The notes: generated from the letters alone by a model not told the origin. 5,092 nt of DNA from Cyanobacteriota bacterium (GCA_027483425.1 JAIXUR010000599.1:1-5092), one strand, 5' to 3'; shown: positions 1-4,935, counted from the stretch's first letter. Program-made: numbers and translations.

Positions 1-86
1 CAGGCGCTGAGTCGCCCAGACCAACCCCGCATGGGACTGGAGGGACGGAAGCCATGCGCGATCGCCCCGCTCCCCGCCGCCGGTAA
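1..86 (+). CDS. possible 3' tail of an upstream gene (uncertain)
   Basis: The reading frame beginning at base 3 is open from the window edge to a TAA at 84-86 and would encode a proline/arginine-rich tail ending DRPAPRRR. The stretch is GC-rich and carries a HIP1 site (58-65), like the core genes at the right of the window, and composition turns AT-richer right after the stop. No family can be recognised in 27 residues. Two alternatives are equally hard to exclude: a minus-strand gene running off the left edge, with an ATG at about 56 (MASVPPVP...), or plain intergenic DNA. A plus-strand frame starting at base 1 stays open to 222, but it crosses the composition break and a candidate promoter, so it is less likely. 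Confidence 0.2.
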   Translation, partial: GAESPRPTPHGTGGTEAMRDRPAPRRR

Positions 87-134
87 ATCCTGCCGTTATG
101 TTGCTCAAATATCAGGACGAGTCGCTGTTAACGC

Positions 135-163
135 TTGCCGCGTAAGTTCATTTGTACTATTAT
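135..163 (+). promoter_or_regulatory. candidate sigma-70 type promoter for the VOC gene
   Basis: TTGCCG (135-140, four of six matches to TTGACA) and TATTAT (158-163, five of six to TATAAT) are separated by exactly 17 bp. Transcription would start near 170, giving a leader of about 220 nt before the ATG at 392. That leader contains the stem-loop at 241-288. The call rests on consensus matching only. Confidence 0.35.
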
Positions 164-240
164 CATATTGGACAGTATGCCTAATTGGGTGTTCAAAGGT
201 TGGAGAGGATCGGCCTTTGTGAGGCGAAGGTGAGTCACAG

Positions 241-288
241 TGGTTCATGCCTCGGGGTATTTTTGATAGCCCGAGGGTCATGGCACCA
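241..288. repeat. long imperfect inverted repeat / stem-loop in the leader
   Basis: Four paired blocks nest in register: TGGT (241-244) with ACCA (285-288), CATG (246-249) with CATG (279-282), CCTCGGG (250-256) with CCCGAGG (270-276), and TAT (258-260) with ATA (266-268), around a TTTTG loop. They are interrupted only by a one-on-two internal loop, a GT bulge and a G-G mismatch, giving 18 pairs in 48 nt. It lies between the candidate promoter and the VOC gene. It could be a terminator for an upstream transcript (no good U-tract follows), a structured 5' leader, or a REP/MITE-like palindrome. The rest of 87-391 shows nothing else convincing except the palindrome GTGAGTCAC (230-238) and a ribosome-binding site next to the gene. 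Confidence 0.55.
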
Positions 289-377
289 GGAGGCATTCTT
301 TCAATCATCCTCTAATGACGAAACCCAAACCGTAAAGGCTCAGATCCTTTGTTGGAAAACGCCGATATCGTGAAATT

Positions 378-383
378 GAGAGG
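378..383 (+). promoter_or_regulatory. ribosome-binding site of the VOC gene
   Basis: GAGAGG lies 8 nt upstream of the ATG at 392. It is the best-placed Shine-Dalgarno sequence in the window and supports that start. Confidence 0.6.
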
Positions 384-391
384 TACATAGG

Positions 392-775
392 ATGAAACCC
401 AATCCCATTGTTTGGTGTGAAATTTACGTACAGGATATGGATCGGGCAAAAAGTTTTTACGAGACTGTGTTCCAAGTGACGCTCGAGAAGCTCGAAGGTC
501 CTGGGGTAGACATGTGGGCTTTTCCGATGTCGATGGATAAGGCGGGTGCCTCTGGGGCGTTGGTCAAGATGGACGGAGTCAAGTCTGGTGGAAGTGGCAC
601 AATACCCTATTTCCATTGCGATGAGGTGGCTGTGGAATCAGAACGTGTCGTCGCCGCTGGTGGGCAAATCCAACAGCGCAAAATGTCCATCGATCCCTAT
701 GGATTCATGGCTTTGGTGCTCGATACAGAGGGGAATCTGATCGGACTCCACATGCCACCCAGCGAGATGGAGTGA
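392..775 (+). CDS. VOC family (glyoxalase/bleomycin-resistance-like) protein
   Basis: A 127-residue protein of the vicinal oxygen chelate superfamily, with two beta-alpha-beta-beta-beta halves. The first half (about 6-60) has the family opening WCEIYVQDMDRAKSFYETVF, followed by MWAFPM and GALVKM. The second half (about 72-120) has YFHCDEV, AAGGQI, MSIDPYGFMALVLDTEGN and ends IGLH. Length is normal for a single-domain VOC protein. VOC proteins usually bind a divalent metal and act in isomerisation, ring cleavage, thiol transfer or drug sequestration. Candidate ligands visible are E10, H75 and H120, but the substrate cannot be read from sequence. A signal peptide is absent, so it is probably cytosolic. 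The ATG is backed by GAGAGG 8 nt upstream. A second, different VOC gene follows 76 nt downstream but is damaged. Composition is AT-richer than the minus-strand genes to the right and no HIP1 site is present. Confidence 0.88.
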   Translation: MKPNPIVWCEIYVQDMDRAKSFYETVFQVTLEKLEGPGVDMWAFPMSMDKAGASGALVKMDGVKSGGSGTIPYFHCDEVAVESERVVAAGGQIQQRKMSIDPYGFMALVLDTEGNLIGLHMPPSEME

Positions 776-782
776 ACCCAAT

Positions 783-808
783 TCAGTGACCCAAAGTCAG
801 TGACCTAA
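783..808 (+). repeat. 14-bp imperfect tandem duplication after the VOC stop
   Basis: TCAGTGACCCAA (783-794) is repeated as TCAGTGACCTAA (797-808), with a 14-bp period and one mismatch in 12. It starts 8 nt after the stop codon of the first VOC gene and looks like a local slippage duplication. Confidence 0.5.
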
Positions 809-816
809 CCTCATAT

Positions 817-869
817 GGCGCTGGCCAGATAGCTGACAAGGCAAAACCTAGGAGGTTATCTGGCTCGCC
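817..869. repeat. inverted repeat enclosing the ribosome-binding site of the broken VOC gene
   Basis: GCCAGATA (824-831) pairs perfectly with TATCTGGC (857-864), and GGCG (817-820) pairs with CGCC (866-869) across a small internal loop. The 25-nt loop contains AGGAGG (850-855) and a small AGG/CCT pairing (839-841 with 847-849). It separates the two VOC genes and ends just inside the damaged 5' end of the second. It could be a terminator-like hairpin after the first gene, or the remains of the rearrangement that removed the start of the second. Confidence 0.5.
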
Positions 870-1235
870 ATCGCTACTCCATCGGAGTCTCTAGACTTCT
901 TTCAGCGTGCTTTTGGATTATCTCAGCGCTTCCTGCACGAATCCGGCGACTATGGCGAGCTTGAAACTGGAGAAACAATTCTCGCGTTTGCGTCCCACGA
1001 GCTGGGAAACATGAATCTACCTTTGGGTTTTATTGCTGCTAGTGAATCGAGTCAGCCGCTTGGCTTTGAGGTAGCGTTTGTAACCCTTGATGTGGCTGAA
1101 GCCTATCAGAAAGCATTATCCGCAGGTGCCACTGACGTTAAAGCCCCTGAAGCCAAGCCTTGGGGGCAGATCGTTGCCTATGTTCGCTGTCCTGATGGTA
1201 CACTGGTTGAAATTTGCTCCCCCGTAGGTGGTTGA
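852..1235 (+). pseudogene. second VOC family protein, start codon lost
   Basis: The frame after the TAG at 849-851 is open for 127 codons to the TGA at 1233-1235 and matches a well-known VOC subfamily almost throughout: SLDFFQRAFGL, RFLHESGDYGELETGET, LAFASHELGN, then after the variable linker GFEVAFVTLDV, ALSAGA, KPWGQIVAYV and PDGTLVEICSP. Only the extreme N-terminal beta strand is wrong: where the family normally reads roughly M-x-F-x-Y-T-I-I-Y-V, this frame reads EVIWLAI and hits a stop. No ATG, GTG or TTG occurs in frame before 1011, and starting there would delete the whole first half-domain. A perfect AGGAGG (850-855) sits where a ribosome-binding site belongs, 5 nt before a TGG codon. 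The body of the reading frame is undamaged, so the loss looks recent. Alternatives are a rare ATC start at 858 or a sequencing error near 850-865. It is not a copy of the preceding VOC gene. Confidence 0.75.
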
Positions 1236-1272
1236 AGTAGGGCAAACGGCAGGCTGTTTTACGCCGCTTATC

Positions 1273-1300
1273 TTCACCGTGACTCATTCCAGATTTTAAT
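1273..1300 (+). promoter_or_regulatory. weak candidate promoter for the DUF1993 gene
   Basis: TTCACC (1273-1278, four of six) and TTTAAT (1295-1300, five of six) are 16 bp apart. The predicted transcription start near 1307 would leave only about 6 nt before the ATG at 1313. That fits the absence of a Shine-Dalgarno sequence there, since the mRNA would be nearly leaderless. Consensus evidence only. Confidence 0.25.
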
Positions 1301-1312
1301 CCTAAACATCCC

Positions 1313-1837
1313 ATGGAAAACCAGAGGATCGTAGCGCTACAAAATATCTTCAGGTCTAGACTCGATACGTTGAGTCATCTCTTAGATATAGGAGAGAGCC
1401 ATTTTGCAGACGATCTCGAGTCTCTATTGCTGCGCCGCATAGCACCCGACATGTTGCCTTTTGGCACGCAAATAGCCTTTGTGTGCAATCAGCCCCGAAA
1501 CTTTGCGTTGTGGTGCTTAGGACAATCGGCAAACAACTTGGACCCCCATGTAGCCTCTCTGGCTGAGGCGCGTGGTCATATCTCATCTACTCAGGAGTTG
1601 TTGGCCAGTATTACTGTTGCTGATTCTAAGCTGTCAGAACTCAATCGGATCGATTTTGGACAAGGGCTGTACGCAGAACTGTCTGGACTTTCCTATGTAG
1701 ATGATTTTTTGATGCCAAACTTTTATTTCCATATCACAACGGCATACAACATCCTGCGGATGGCAGGAGCACCCGTAGGTAAGCGAGACTTTATGATGCA
1801 TTTGGTACCTTCTATCCAGCATCAAAGCAATGCATGA
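1313..1837 (+). CDS. DUF1993 family protein
   Basis: A 174-residue protein that I assign to DUF1993, a helical family of unknown function that I recall as related to the DinB/YfiT four-helix bundles. Family marks are visible in order: an N-terminal helix with a long LDTLSHLLDIGESHF stretch (18-31), RRIAPDMLPFGTQI (41-54), a middle helix with IAFVCNQPRNFALWCLG (54-70), and the diagnostic C-terminal block LMPNFYFHITTAYNILRMAG (133-152) followed by GKRDFM (156-161). Length is typical. It has no signal peptide or membrane segment, so it is probably cytosolic. DinB-like proteins are often metal-dependent thiol transferases or stress proteins, but no activity is established for DUF1993, so no function is given. 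No Shine-Dalgarno precedes the ATG. It is convergent with mobA and, like the two VOC genes, lies in the HIP1-free, lower-GC part of the window. Confidence 0.8.
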   Translation: MENQRIVALQNIFRSRLDTLSHLLDIGESHFADDLESLLLRRIAPDMLPFGTQIAFVCNQPRNFALWCLGQSANNLDPHVASLAEARGHISSTQELLASITVADSKLSELNRIDFGQGLYAELSGLSYVDDFLMPNFYFHITTAYNILRMAGAPVGKRDFMMHLVPSIQHQSNA

Positions 1838-1852
1838 CAACGCCCATGCACT

Positions 1853-1884
1853 CGATCGCTGAGAAGTGATCGCCGAAAGGTGAT
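1853..1884 (+). repeat. two overlapping hairpins with GNRA tetraloops
   Basis: CGATCGCT (1853-1860) pairs with AGTGATCG (1865-1872) around GAGA, with one G-T wobble. ATCGCC (1869-1874) pairs with GGTGAT (1879-1884) around GAAA, again with one wobble. The two share bases 1869-1872 and cannot form together. They start 15 nt after the DUF1993 stop. No U-tract follows, so a simple Rho-independent terminator is not supported. The sequence resembles the HIP1-derived intergenic hairpins common in cyanobacteria (established knowledge, general). Confidence 0.45.
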
Positions 1885-1899
1885 AGACAACGTTAGGCC

Positions 1900-1913
1900 G
1901 CTGCGATCGCAGC
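1900..1913. repeat. extended HIP1 palindrome
   Basis: A perfect 14-bp palindrome centred on the HIP1 octamer GCGATCGC (1903-1910). Other octamers in the window are at 58-65, 2312-2319, 3838-3845, 4169-4176 and 4586-4593. This overabundance is a cyanobacterial signature. Confidence 0.8.
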
Positions 1914-1920
1914 CATGCCC

Positions 1921-1951
1921 AAGGGAGCAGGTCGTTAGCGACCTGGCCCTT
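1921..1951. terminator. strong hairpin between the convergent genes, spanning the mobA stop
   Basis: CAGGTCG (1928-1934) pairs perfectly with CGACCTG (1939-1945) around TTAG, and AAGGG (1921-1925) with CCCTT (1947-1951) across a small internal loop, giving 12 pairs. Placed between convergent genes, it is a likely bidirectional terminator or 3'-end stabiliser. The mobA stop codon (1935-1937) lies in the loop. A moderately T-rich stretch follows on the plus strand (CATTGTTGGTTTT, from 1952) and none on the minus strand, so it suits the DUF1993 transcript better as an intrinsic terminator. Confidence 0.5.
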
Positions 1952-2579
1952 CATTGTTGGTTTTGCCGCCGGTTTTGCTCCACTCGGCCCAATCCGTCGG
2001 GGTATTCAAATTCGCTAGCACCCCATCGTCCGTAACCGCAATAGCCTCCACCGATCGCTGATTGAGCCAGGGCTGAAACGACCTCCCCCCTCCCGCCACA
2101 TACCGCCGCAAATCCTCTAGGGCCGTCACCCGGTAAAACCCGCACAGCGGTTCCCAGCGGCCCTGGCGCTGGGGCAGATAGGCCAGGGTGTTGGGGTCAA
2201 CGGTGGCGAGATCGTTTCGCCAGGCCTGGAGCGTCGCTGCCGACAGGTTTGGCAGGTCGCAGGCTAAGACTAGCACCCAGTCAGGCCCAGGCTGGGTGTG
2301 CAGACCATCTAGCGATCGCACCAACGCCACCAGCGGTCCTTGAAAGCGGCCCGACTGGCCTGCCAGAGTCTCTTCTTCCACAAACCTCACTAAACTCGGC
2401 ACCAGAGATCGGTAGCGATCGGGCCAGGGCGTCACCACATACACCCGATCGACGCAGGCCGCCGCCACTCGGCAGGTGCGCTGAAGCAGCGTTTCTGACC
2501 CCAGGGAGATCAGCGCTTTATCCTGACCCATGCGAGAGCTGCGCCCTCCGGCCAGTATCACAGCGGCCAGGAATGTCAT
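1935..2579 (-). CDS. mobA: molybdenum cofactor guanylyltransferase MobA
   Basis: A 214-residue nucleotidyltransferase that transfers GMP from GTP to molybdopterin-bound molybdenum, forming the guanine dinucleotide cofactor used by DMSO-reductase-family enzymes such as cyanobacterial nitrate reductase. It acts in the cytosol. Visible motifs: the nucleotide-binding signature LAGGRSSRMGQDKA (9-22), GPLVAL (81-86), LACDLP (105-110) with the metal-binding Asp108, EPLCGFYR (143-150), and the C-terminal NLNTPTDW (190-197). Length fits the family. AAGG lies 7 nt before the ATG (2587-2590) and supports the start. It is the last gene of the minus-strand operon, 15 nt after the DUF167 gene. The final residues (EGPGR) are encoded by the arm of an inverted repeat and look like an unconserved tail read into the terminator region. 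Confidence 0.93.
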   Translation of the reverse strand: MTFLAAVILAGGRSSRMGQDKALISLGSETLLQRTCRVAAACVDRVYVVTPWPDRYRSLVPSLVRFVEEETLAGQSGRFQGPLVALVRSLDGLHTQPGPDWVLVLACDLPNLSAATLQAWRNDLATVDPNTLAYLPQRQGRWEPLCGFYRVTALEDLRRYVAGGGRSFQPWLNQRSVEAIAVTDDGVLANLNTPTDWAEWSKTGGKTNNEGPGR

Positions 2580-2594
2580 CGCTCAACCTTGGCG

Positions 2595-2819
2595 TCAATC
2601 ATCAATTTCGACCCGCTTGGTGCGGGCGGTCTGCCCCGACCTAATGCGCACCTGGGCCTTGGCCACCCCAAACTCCTGGGCCATCAGGGCGATCAGTTCT
2701 GCATTGGCCTTGCCATCCTGGGGTGGTGCCTTGAGGTGTAGCAGCCAGCTGCCATCCCCTAGGCGGGTGGCTTTGGCTTGCTTAGCATTGGGCTTAACCC
2801 GCACCGTCAGCACCGTCAT
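2595..2819 (-). CDS. DUF167 / YggU family protein
   Basis: A 74-residue protein of the DUF167 (YggU) family, which is widespread in bacteria and has no agreed biochemical role. Family motifs are all present: VRVKPNAKQ (6-14), HLKAPPQDGKAN (28-39), a helix LIALMAQEFGV (42-52), and VRIRSGQTARTKRVEI (57-72). Length is normal and no membrane segment is seen. Its ATG overlaps the stop of the upstream membrane-protein gene as ATGA (2816-2819), so the two are probably translationally coupled, which explains the absence of a good ribosome-binding site. mobA follows 15 nt downstream. In other bacteria the family often sits next to YggT-type membrane protein genes (general knowledge), but the membrane protein here is not recognisably YggT. 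Confidence 0.9.
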   Translation of the reverse strand: MTVLTVRVKPNAKQAKATRLGDGSWLLHLKAPPQDGKANAELIALMAQEFGVAKAQVRIRSGQTARTKRVEIDD

Positions 2820-3574
2820 ACTTTGCTCGGAGCCGCAGCCCCCTGAGCCACCTTGCGCAGCCGGGCGACATCGGCCCAGGCCAGCCCCTTAAAGAAGTAG
2901 ATCAGGCCGGTCAGTAGGGCCAGCACCATGTAAAAAATGCGAATGCCCCACCCCGCCCCATCAAAAATCATCGAAAACACGCCGGGCTCAATGCCGCTAA
3001 AGCGGGTCAACTCTGAGCGAAACCACTTTTGATCCTCGGCCATGCGCTCTAGCTCAGCTACGGTGGCGGGCAAAATGGGCATCCGGGTGGTGATCGTGTA
3101 GTAGCCCCAAAACCCTTCGCGGCTCCCCTGCTGCACTAGGGCCTGATTAGCAAGGGAGGTAATTTGCTCACGGGTCAGATCTGACTCGGCGGTCAACTGG
3201 CTGAGCCACAGTTGGTGCCGCAGCCAGTAGCTGCTAAAAAAGACCAAGGGCAACGCCACCAGCAGGGCAATAGACTTCAAGGCCACCGGCGTTTTGGCTG
3301 ATAGATGGTGGGTGGCACTCCCCAGCCCAAAGCCCAAAAACGCAAACAAGACAACTACGCTGAGTTCCACCAGTTCAAGGCTCTTGATCCAACCGCCCAA
3401 AATAGGAATGGGGTGCAAAAACACCTCAGCGGCCCAGGTAATCAACAGCCGTACCCCAATCACCGCAGCGGTTATGGCGAGAACCGTCAGCAAATACTTA
3501 ACAACATTGGCTGAGGGGTGGGGCGTGGGCATGGCTGGGGCTAGCAAAAACGGTAGGAGCAACGATTGCCCCAT
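2816..3574 (-). CDS. four-helix integral membrane protein, unknown function
   Basis: A 252-residue protein that I do not recognise. Hydrophobic segments strong enough to be transmembrane lie at about 24-48, 68-87, 100-117 and 208-229. Between the third and fourth is a soluble stretch of about 90 residues (119-207) containing TAESDLTREQITSLANQAL, a Gly/Tyr/Trp-rich patch (GFWGYY, 154-159) and an acidic helix AELERMAEDQKWF. The C-terminus is a short Ala/Lys tail. The annotated start gives a short hydrophobic lead-in (MGQSLLLPFLLAPA). A second ATG at residue 15 (MPTPHPSANVV) would give a more ordinary N-terminus, and neither has a Shine-Dalgarno sequence. Its stop overlaps the DUF167 start by 4 nt, so it heads a coupled membrane protein-DUF167-mobA unit. 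It is probably a conserved cyanobacterial hypothetical. No catalytic motif is visible. Confidence 0.75.
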   Translation of the reverse strand: MGQSLLLPFLLAPAMPTPHPSANVVKYLLTVLAITAAVIGVRLLITWAAEVFLHPIPILGGWIKSLELVELSVVVLFAFLGFGLGSATHHLSAKTPVALKSIALLVALPLVFFSSYWLRHQLWLSQLTAESDLTREQITSLANQALVQQGSREGFWGYYTITTRMPILPATVAELERMAEDQKWFRSELTRFSGIEPGVFSMIFDGAGWGIRIFYMVLALLTGLIYFFKGLAWADVARLRKVAQGAAAPSKV

Positions 3575-3605
3575 GATAATCAGGATGGGGGAAGGATCGG
3601 CGTTT

Positions 3606-3634
3606 AGTCTAAAAAAGTCACCTTTCCCGGTCTA
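3606..3634 (-). promoter_or_regulatory. weak candidate promoter for the membrane protein-DUF167-mobA operon
   Basis: On the minus strand TAGACC (3629-3634) and TAGACT (3606-3611) are 17 bp apart, each matching four of six consensus bases. Transcription would start near 3599, about 25 nt before the ATG at 3574. The -35 element falls inside a 15-bp tandem repeat. If it is not real, the operon would depend on read-through from mtnA. Confidence 0.2.
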
Positions 3635-3658
3635 CCTGATTCTGGTCTGCCTGACCCT
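3629..3658 (+). repeat. 15-bp tandem repeat at the 3' end of mtnA
   Basis: GGTCTACCTGATTCT (3629-3643) is followed directly by GGTCTGCCTGACCCT (3644-3658), 12 of 15 bases identical. The second copy overlaps the mtnA stop codon (3657-3659). Confidence 0.5.
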
Positions 3659-4721
3659 AGCCTAACTGGGGAGTCCTCAAGGTGCCAATTTGGTCAGGGG
3701 CAAAGGCTCCCCTTTCCGTCACAATTGCTGTAATCAGATGGGCCGGGGTGAGGTCGGAGGCAGGATTATAAAACTCAGCGCCGTTGGGCGACGTCGCCTG
3801 CTCACCGATCTGGTAAATTTCTTCGGCGGGGCGCTCTGCGATCGCAATACTCTCCCCCTTAGCCACGGCAAAATCAATCGTTGACACCGGGGCCGCCACC
3901 ACAAAGGGAATGTTGTGGGCCTGGGCCACCAATGCCAGGTTGTAGGTGCCAATTTTACTGAGAACGTCGCCGTTGGCGGCGATCCGATCGGCCCCGGCCA
4001 GCACCCCGTGGATCAACCCTTTTTGCATGCAGTGGGCGGCCATGCTGTCGGTCACCACCGTCACCGGAATGCCCTCCTGCACGCATTCCCAGGCGGTCAG
4101 CCGCGACCCCTGCAGGGTGGGGCGAGTTTCGGCGGCATAGATGCGCCCTAGACGCCCCTCTCGCCACAGCGATCGCATGATGCCCAGGGAGGTACCGTAG
4201 CCGGAGGTCGCTAGGGCGCCATGGTTGCAGTGGGTGAGCAGGGTGAGCTGGGCCGGGCTGTCGGGCAAAACCATGAGGCCGTGGTCGCCAATGGCATGGC
4301 AGAGGCTAAAGTCTTCGGCCTGCATCGCCTGGGCCTGAGCTAAGAGCTGTCCCTTGACATCTTCTATGGAGGCACTGGAATGATGAACCACCCCTAGCAT
4401 GGTGTCCACCGCCCACTGCAAATGGGCCTTATCGGGCCGGGTCTGCTTAAACTGGTCGCCAATGGCCTCGATGCGTTCCCAAAAGGCCGTTGGGTCATCG
4501 GTGTGAATTTCTGTCGCCCCCAGGTACAGCCCGTAGGCCGCCGCCAACCCCAGGGCCGAGCCGCCCTGGACAATGCCCGAACGCAGCGATCGCACCACGT
4601 CATCACAGCGGCGAATCGCCACAATGCTATAGCGCTCCGGCAGCTGACGCTGGTCAATCAGCACCAGGTGGTCGTCTTGCCAGAGCACGGGGAAAACCTG
4701 GGTATCGCTGGAGGCAATCAT
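3657..4721 (-). CDS. mtnA: S-methyl-5-thioribose-1-phosphate isomerase MtnA
   Basis: A 354-residue cytosolic enzyme of the methionine salvage pathway, converting 5-methylthioribose-1-phosphate to 5-methylthioribulose-1-phosphate; it belongs to the eIF2B-alpha/beta/delta-like fold family. The N-terminal domain starts with VLWQDDHLVLIDQRQLP (12-28). The catalytic Cys is in LTHCNHGALAT (C165) and the catalytic Asp in GADRIAANGD (D245). Also present are the substrate-loop ETRPTLQGSRLTAWE (198-212), KIGTY (257-261), AAPVSTIDF (276-284) and the end motif NPASDLTPAHLITAIVTERG (319-338). Length is normal. Two departures stand out: the usual VRGAPAIG near residue 52 reads VQGGSALG (51-58), losing the Arg, and the usual ARPTAVNL-type segment reads TRPDKAHL (94-101), keeping Arg95. 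The ATG has no Shine-Dalgarno but has a plausible promoter 54 nt or so upstream. Downstream genes lie 82 nt away on the same strand. Confidence 0.92.
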   Translation of the reverse strand: MIASSDTQVFPVLWQDDHLVLIDQRQLPERYSIVAIRRCDDVVRSLRSGIVQGGSALGLAAAYGLYLGATEIHTDDPTAFWERIEAIGDQFKQTRPDKAHLQWAVDTMLGVVHHSSASIEDVKGQLLAQAQAMQAEDFSLCHAIGDHGLMVLPDSPAQLTLLTHCNHGALATSGYGTSLGIMRSLWREGRLGRIYAAETRPTLQGSRLTAWECVQEGIPVTVVTDSMAAHCMQKGLIHGVLAGADRIAANGDVLSKIGTYNLALVAQAHNIPFVVAAPVSTIDFAVAKGESIAIAERPAEEIYQIGEQATSPNGAEFYNPASDLTPAHLITAIVTERGAFAPDQIGTLRTPQLG

Positions 4722-4781
4722 GGTGGTTGGGGAGAGATAGCGGGACGGTTTCTGATCCCATGGCGTTCAGACTATGACTTT

Positions 4782-4809
4782 AGTATGGGAGTTTCTTTGC
4801 CCCTGTCAA
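4782..4809 (-). promoter_or_regulatory. candidate mtnA promoter
   Basis: On the minus strand a perfect TTGACA (4804-4809) and CATACT (4782-4787, four of six matches) are 16 bp apart. The predicted start near 4775 leaves a leader of about 54 nt before the mtnA ATG at 4721. The -35 box lies 2 bp from the edge of the 18-bp tandem repeats. I see no SAM-riboswitch-like element in the short leader. Confidence 0.4.
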
Positions 4810-4811
4810 TG

Positions 4812-4865
4812 CAGGGCACATACAAGGGGCAGGGCAGACACAAGGGGTAGGGCAGACACACAGGT
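4812..4865 (+). repeat. 18-bp tandem repeat, three degenerate copies
   Basis: CAGGGCACATACAAGGGG (4812-4829), CAGGGCAGACACAAGGGG (4830-4847) and TAGGGCAGACACACAGGT (4848-4865) follow one another without gaps; the first two differ at two bases and the third at four. The shared core GGGCAGACAC recurs at 4891-4900 and, with one change, at 4921-4930. Confidence 0.75.
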
Positions 4866-4875
4866 CTGCCCCTAC
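4847..4875. repeat. inverted repeat with GGGGCAGAC arms
   Basis: GTAGGGCAGAC (4847-4857) pairs with GTCTGCCCCTAC (4864-4875) around a 6-nt loop, with one bulged C. This is the symmetric unit from which the surrounding partial repeats seem to derive. The type (GTAGGGGCAGAC facing its complement) resembles dispersed palindromic repeats found in many cyanobacterial genomes. Confidence 0.65.
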
Positions 4876-4935
4876 GCACCCTTCGAGGCCGGGCAGACAC
4901 ACGGCGCACCCTTCGAGGCAGGGCAGAGACACGGG
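4876..4935 (+). repeat. 30-bp tandem repeat, two copies
   Basis: The unit at 4876-4905 (starting GCACCCTTCGAGGC) is repeated at 4906-4935 with three mismatches in 30. Each copy ends in the GGGCAGAC/GAC-ACACGG core shared with the 18-bp repeats. The second copy continues into GGTCTGCCCCTACG (4934-4947), an exact match to 4863-4876. Confidence 0.75.

Noticed and set aside
1..222. Plus-strand frame open from the window edge to 222 as the end of an upstream gene
   Set aside because: It has no recognisable motif, crosses a clear shift in composition and covers the candidate promoter at 135-163.
305..616. 103-residue minus-strand frame opposite the first VOC gene
   Set aside because: It is antisense to a clearly conserved coding sequence and shows no family features; the same holds for the long frames opposite mobA, the membrane protein and mtnA.
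1011..1235. Second VOC gene as a genuine 74-residue protein starting at the ATG at 1011
   Set aside because: The homologous frame continues 53 codons upstream with strong family motifs, and no ribosome-binding site precedes this ATG; starting here would remove half the fold.
1886..1898. ACGTTAGGC, resembling the R' core (GTTRRRY) of an integron attC site after a small gene in a cassette-like region
   Set aside because: No matching RYYYAAC box lies near the DUF1993 stop, the usual L boxes are absent, and no similar site follows either VOC gene. A lone 7-mer is expected by chance.
4722..4775. SAM-related riboswitch ahead of mtnA
   Set aside because: The predicted leader is only about 54 nt and lacks the conserved helices and core sequences of known SAM or SAH riboswitches.
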